Source of the DNA: Polynucleobacter sp. JS-Mosq-20-D10
GTDB lineage: Bacteria; Pseudomonadota; Gammaproteobacteria; Burkholderiales; Burkholderiaceae
Length of the DNA: 64,000 nt
Assembly: GCF_018687755.1 (NCBI RefSeq)
Contig: NZ_CP061305.1
Location: forward strand, 62,001 to 126,000
Direction: 5' to 3'
In this document: positions 60,572-64,000 of the stretch, one piece after another
How positions within the stretch are numbered: the stretch's first letter is position 1
Layout of the letters: each line of letters begins with the position of its first letter
Translations under genes and position numbers: made by a program
The notes under the pieces: generated by a model
What the model saw: the letters and a program-made list of their open reading frames with translations, nothing else
What the model was told of the DNA's origin: nothing
Databases searched by the model: none

Positions 60572-61894
60572 TTACTTGTGTAAATTAGATTGCTTAGTTT
60601 CTGGCAAATAAAGTGCTGCCATTAAAGCGCCGATCCCCAAGAAAAACGTTGGATACATTAGACCTGCTAGGTCATTAGCCCACTCATGATTGAGCCAGGT
60701 AACAATTAAGGGGAGAAGTCCGCCTATCCAGCCGGCTGCTAAGTTATGAGGAAGCGTTGCCGCACTGTTTCTGGTTTTTGCCGGAAAGAGTTCTGCAAGT
60801 AGTGCAGTTTGTGGGCCAACGACAAGCGCAAGAATGATGGATAGGCCAATTAATATTCCAGCAATGGTGATCATTGAATTGCTATTCAAATTTTTCAGTA
60901 AGTAAAATGCCGGTAGTATTAATGTAGCCCCCAGAATGAGGCCGCTGACAACCACGGGCTTTCTGCCGATCCTATCGGATAGCCAGCCCGCAAAAATAGT
61001 AAGTGGTAGTAGAGCAATTGTTGCATAAACACTCAATTGGTCCACTAGCTGAGGGGGCAATTTCACTACGGTTTTTAGAAATATAGAAGTGTAGACTTGC
61101 ACGCAGAAAAATAGTATCGCCCCACCTGCTGAAACGCAAAAGAAAAGTAGGAACATTCTTTTTCTGGTCTCAGGGTCTTTGAAATTATCTCGCAACGGAC
61201 TTTTTGATTGAGTATGCATTTTGCTTAAATGCAAATAGATCGGCGTCTCTTCTAGAGCCATGCGGGCTTTAAATGCAATCAACAGCAGAATCAGTGAAAC
61301 CCAAAAAGGCACACGCCACCCCCACGATAGAAATTCTTCTTGGGTAAGATAGGTTTGCAGCAAGGCAATTTGGAGTGTGGATACCAGGATGCCCAGTGGC
61401 CCCATGAGCTGCAAGAAGCTTGTCTTAAAGCCGCGATTAGTTTGACCAGCATGCTCTGTTAGATAGACTGCACCACCGCCAATTTCTCCTCCTGCTGAGA
61501 GGCCTTGTAAGAGTCTTAGGCTAACCAGCAGAATGGGTGCCCAGATGCCAACTTGGGCATAGGTCGGCAAAAAACCAACGCATACCGTAGCAATACCCAT
61601 GAGGGTAATGGTGATCATAAACACTGGGCGCCGCCCAATACGATCGCCAATACTGCCAAATATCGCTGCTCCAATGGGTCTTACCACCATGCCAACACCG
61701 AATGTTGCTAGGCTGGCTAAAAGCGCTGTACTAGGATCGCTTGAGGGAAAGAAAAGAGGACCAAAGACCACCGCAAGAGTTGCGAAGGTCAGAAAGTCGT
61801 ACCACTCTAGAAAGGTGCCAAAGCAGGCTGCAATAGCAACCTTTCTATAAGAGTGAGATGATGCTGGCAATGCTGACGTACTCGTAGCAGTCAA
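60572..61894 (-). CDS. MHS-family MFS transporter (proline/betaine or dicarboxylate type)
   Basis: The 440-residue product has twelve predicted helices and the metabolite:H+ symporter motifs: FGTFLEWYDFLTFATLAVVF near residues 25-44, GSIGDRIGRRPVF after helix 2, LQGLSAGGEIGGGAVYLTEH, and GWLSDRIGRKPVV. Members carry proline, betaine, 2-oxoglutarate or shikimate; the substrate here is not clear. It lies 4 bases after rmuC on the minus strand. Confidence 0.85.
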   Translation of the reverse strand: MTATSTSALPASSHSYRKVAIAACFGTFLEWYDFLTFATLAVVFGPLFFPSSDPSTALLASLATFGVGMVVRPIGAAIFGSIGDRIGRRPVFMITITLMGIATVCVGFLPTYAQVGIWAPILLVSLRLLQGLSAGGEIGGGAVYLTEHAGQTNRGFKTSFLQLMGPLGILVSTLQIALLQTYLTQEEFLSWGWRVPFWVSLILLLIAFKARMALEETPIYLHLSKMHTQSKSPLRDNFKDPETRKRMFLLFFCVSAGGAILFFCVQVYTSIFLKTVVKLPPQLVDQLSVYATIALLPLTIFAGWLSDRIGRKPVVVSGLILGATLILPAFYLLKNLNSNSMITIAGILIGLSIILALVVGPQTALLAELFPAKTRNSAATLPHNLAAGWIGGLLPLIVTWLNHEWANDLAGLMYPTFFLGIGALMAALYLPETKQSNLHK

Positions 61895-61897
61895 TTT

Positions 61898-63172
61898 TTA
61901 TTCAGAGTCGCTTGATGATTCAATTAAGGGTGCAGATAAATTTTTACTAGGCTTAACGCCAAGCTCGCGCACCTTCTCTGCAGTGCGAATGAGATTACCT
62001 TTACCAGATTTGAGTTTACTAAAGGCATCGTGATAACTTGTTTGGGCTTGATCTAGGCGTTGACCGAGTTTTTCAAGATCATCAACAAAGCCAACAAACT
62101 TATCATAGAGCGTGCCACATTGTTTTGCAATTTCTAGAGCGTTGCGGTTTTGTGAATCTTGACGCCACAGGTGCGCAACAGTTCTCAAGGTTGCCATCAA
62201 AGTACTTGGGCATACCAGCACAATATTCTTGGCTAGTGCCTCCTGGTACAAATTAGGCGCTGTCTTGAGGGCTAGCAGGAATGCAGGCTCAATGGGCACA
62301 AACATCAACACGAAGTCTACTGAGCCAGTGCCATACAAAGCGCTGTAGTTCTTGCTTGAAAGTCCTTGAATGTGTTGTCGAAGGGACTGAATGTGGGCCA
62401 TGAGTTCTTGCTCAGCTACCACTGGATCAGAAGCCTCAGCATGACGTGAATACGCTGTAATAGAAACCTTGCTATCAACTACTAAGCTTCTACCCTCCGG
62501 TAGTTTGACGACAACGTCAGGCTGAAGGCGTGAACCATCGGTTTGCGTGTGACTATCCTGAACTAGGTACTCTTCACCCTTACGCAGGCCAGAAGACTCA
62601 AGAATGGACTCTAAAACCAATTCACCCCAATTACCTTGTACTTTGGAGTCGCCCTTCAGCGCCTGGGTCAGGGAGCGTGTCTCATCTGACATTCGTAAAT
62701 TCAGATTGGCTAGACGCTCGATCTCACTCTTAAGGGCAAAGCGTTCGCGTGCTTCGTTGCCATATGAAGTATTTACCTGCTCTTTAAATTCCGAAAGCTT
62801 AGTTTGTAGTGGCTTAAGCAGTGCGTCTAGGTTAGCTACATTCTGTTCGGTGAATCGTTTGGACTTATCTTCCAAAATTTCATTGGCAAGATTTTTGAAT
62901 TGACTGGTGAGCGCCTCTTTAGCCTCATTGAGGGATTCAATTCTTCCTAAGCCCTGTTTACGCTCGGAGTCCAGTGCTGCCTCAAGTCGAATGGCATTCT
63001 GCAATGCCTGATCACGCTCTATTCTTAAGCTAGCAGAAAGCGCAACATCATTTTGATTTTGTTGTTCAACTCTAGTGAGGGCTGAGCGTAAATTGAGCAC
63101 ATATACCAAAAGGCCTGCACATAAACTGAATGGCAGGCCAAATAGTAAAAGAGAGATTAAGTCAAAAGTCAC
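61898..63172 (-). CDS. rmuC: DNA recombination protein RmuC
   Basis: RmuC is a nuclease-like protein that limits inversions at short inverted repeats in E. coli. The GTG at 63172 gives 424 residues that begin with a membrane helix (TFDLISLLLFGLPFSLCAGL); a TTG at 63214 would add 14 residues and overlap grxD, so the start is uncertain. A long coiled coil (about 35-170) precedes the RmuC domain with GNWGELVLESILESSGL and PDVVVKLPEGRSLVVDSKVS. Confidence 0.9.
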   Translation of the reverse strand: MTFDLISLLLFGLPFSLCAGLLVYVLNLRSALTRVEQQNQNDVALSASLRIERDQALQNAIRLEAALDSERKQGLGRIESLNEAKEALTSQFKNLANEILEDKSKRFTEQNVANLDALLKPLQTKLSEFKEQVNTSYGNEARERFALKSEIERLANLNLRMSDETRSLTQALKGDSKVQGNWGELVLESILESSGLRKGEEYLVQDSHTQTDGSRLQPDVVVKLPEGRSLVVDSKVSITAYSRHAEASDPVVAEQELMAHIQSLRQHIQGLSSKNYSALYGTGSVDFVLMFVPIEPAFLLALKTAPNLYQEALAKNIVLVCPSTLMATLRTVAHLWRQDSQNRNALEIAKQCGTLYDKFVGFVDDLEKLGQRLDQAQTSYHDAFSKLKSGKGNLIRTAEKVRELGVKPSKNLSAPLIESSSDSE

Positions 63173-63200
63173 AAATATGAGCCATGCAGATTTTGTGTAA

Positions 63201-63509
63201 TCAAGCTTGTACAAGCTTTTTCAACTCACCGCTTTCGAACATTTCAGTCATGATGTCTGAGCCACCAATGAATTCACCATTGATGTAGAGCTGAGGAATA
63301 GTTGGCCAGTTAGCAAATTCCTTAATGCCCTGACGAATTGCTTCATCTTCCAAAACGTTAACAGTATGAAGAGTCTGCACACCACTTGCGCGCAAAATAT
63401 TGATCGCGTTTCCGGAAAAGCCACATTGTGGAAACTGGGCATTACCCTTCATAAACAATACAACGGGATGGCTAGTAACGATTTCTTGAATTTTTGCTTG
63501 GGTGTCCAT
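63201..63509 (-). CDS. grxD: Monothiol glutaredoxin Grx4
   Basis: This 102-residue monothiol glutaredoxin binds a 2Fe-2S cluster with glutathione and works with BolA proteins such as IbaG (33578). The CGFS motif is in QFPQCGFSGNA, with the WPTIPQLYINGEFIGGSD segment of the glutathione site. AGGA lies 8 bases before the ATG. The stop may overlap the alternative rmuC start. Confidence 0.96.
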   Translation of the reverse strand: MDTQAKIQEIVTSHPVVLFMKGNAQFPQCGFSGNAINILRASGVQTLHTVNVLEDEAIRQGIKEFANWPTIPQLYINGEFIGGSDIMTEMFESGELKKLVQA

Positions 63510-63539
63510 ATTTTTTTCCTAAATTGATGCCATTTAAAG

Positions 63540-63568
63540 ATGATAATTTACAGCCGATAATGGGTTAA
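63540..63568 (-). promoter_or_regulatory. Possible promoter for grxD
   Basis: On the minus strand TTAACC at 63563-63568 and TATCAT at 63540-63545 are 17 bases apart, 30 bases before the grxD ATG. The boxes match the sigma70 consensus at four and five of six positions. They lie in the 103-base gap between prmC and grxD, where I see no other feature. Confidence 0.4.
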
Positions 63569-63612
63569 TTTTAAGGCTATCTGAAGAAAAGGGTTAATAC
63601 CCTGGGTTGGTT

Positions 63613-64000
63613 TTAGAGCTTTTTTCGTCCAGAAGCAGCCCGGTAGTGGCCTGCTAAATCGAGGTGCGCCTGCACATCTATTAAACCTGCTACTTTCATA
63701 AGCTCCATTACAGCCTCAGATTGATCAAAGCCATGCTCGATGGCAATCAAGCCACCAGGTTTTAGGTATTGATCTGCTCCAGCAATAATGACCTCCAAGC
63801 AGCTCAACCCGCTAGCGTAATCGGTCAAGGCGGATTCAGGTTCAAAGCGCAGATCCCCTTGAGTGAGGTGGGGGTCTTGATGGGCAATATAGGGTGGATT
63901 GCTGACAATCACATCAAATTGGCTTGGTTCGATCAACGCCGCATACCAACTACCTAGTAAAAACTGGACTTGATCTAACAGGTTCAAAGTTTGTGCATTT
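63613..64000 (-). CDS. prmC: Peptide chain release factor methyltransferase, C-terminal part
   Basis: PrmC methylates the Gln of the GGQ motif in release factors RF1 and RF2. The frame is open to the window end and the start lies beyond it. The part present holds the catalytic NPPY in VIVSNPPYIAHQDPHL, then LRFEPESALTDYASGLSCLE and the C-terminal GHYRAASGRKK, matching the family. A protein beginning at the internal TTG at 63987 would lack the SAM-binding motif, so the longer reading is right. Confidence 0.93.
   Translation of the reverse strand, partial: NAQTLNLLDQVQFLLGSWYAALIEPSQFDVIVSNPPYIAHQDPHLTQGDLRFEPESALTDYASGLSCLEVIIAGADQYLKPGGLIAIEHGFDQSEAVMELMKVAGLIDVQAHLDLAGHYRAASGRKKL

Overview
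This window looks like a chromosomal segment of a betaproteobacterium of the order Burkholderiales, most probably Polynucleobacter or a close relative. The evidence is the gene order (spc ribosomal operon, then cutA-dsbD, hemB, engB, cytochrome c4, lysA, cyaY, aroKB, mrcA, gltBD, mla, murA-his-tat, petABC-sspAB), the protein sequences, and a base composition that looks mid-40s percent GC by eye. No database search was run, so the genus is an inference. Coding density is very high. No stretch longer than about 220 bases lacks a gene; the longest gaps are 52007-52220 and 21596-21788.

Region by region. 1-8360: the spc and alpha ribosomal operons, from the end of rplX through secY, infA, rpmJ, rpsMKD, rpoA and rplQ, closed by a strong UUCG-loop terminator. 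8383-16592: housekeeping genes in short operons facing different ways: cutA-dsbD (+), hemB and engB (-), cytochrome c4 (+), lptM-lysA (-), cyaY (+) and aroKB (-). 16605-18403: upstream of aroK, where many proteobacteria keep pilMNOPQ, there is only an unusually short secretin and a single one-helix partner protein. 18542-21703: mrcA (PBP1A), then a REP-associated Y1 transposase gene and inverted repeats. 21789-35135: gltBD, a complete mla phospholipid-transport operon (FEDACB), an ABC-2 exporter pair, ibaG and murA. 35156-44016: his genes, hinT and tatABC, with hisC inverted inside the cluster. 44001-46936: a Sel1-repeat protein and a porin.

47033-54518 is the most unusual part. Three TPR proteins with O-GlcNAc-transferase-like (GT41/SPINDLY) catalytic domains sit around a DXD glycosyltransferase. 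Two of them share a 1368-bp stretch that appears identical in DNA while their TPR arms differ. 54575-59073: mscL, the cytochrome bc1 operon petABC, sspA and sspB. 59091-60551: a tRNA-Thr gene, its terminator, and an AT-rich islet with a methyltransferase and a GT9-like protein. 60572-64000: an MHS-family transporter, rmuC, grxD and the end of prmC, all on the minus strand.

Most of the window is core metabolism and envelope biology: protein synthesis, histidine, aromatic and lysine biosynthesis, glutamate synthesis, peptidoglycan, outer-membrane lipid asymmetry, Tat export and respiration. The accessory parts are the TPR-glycosyltransferase cluster, the transposase gene, the reduced secretin locus and the islet behind tRNA-Thr.
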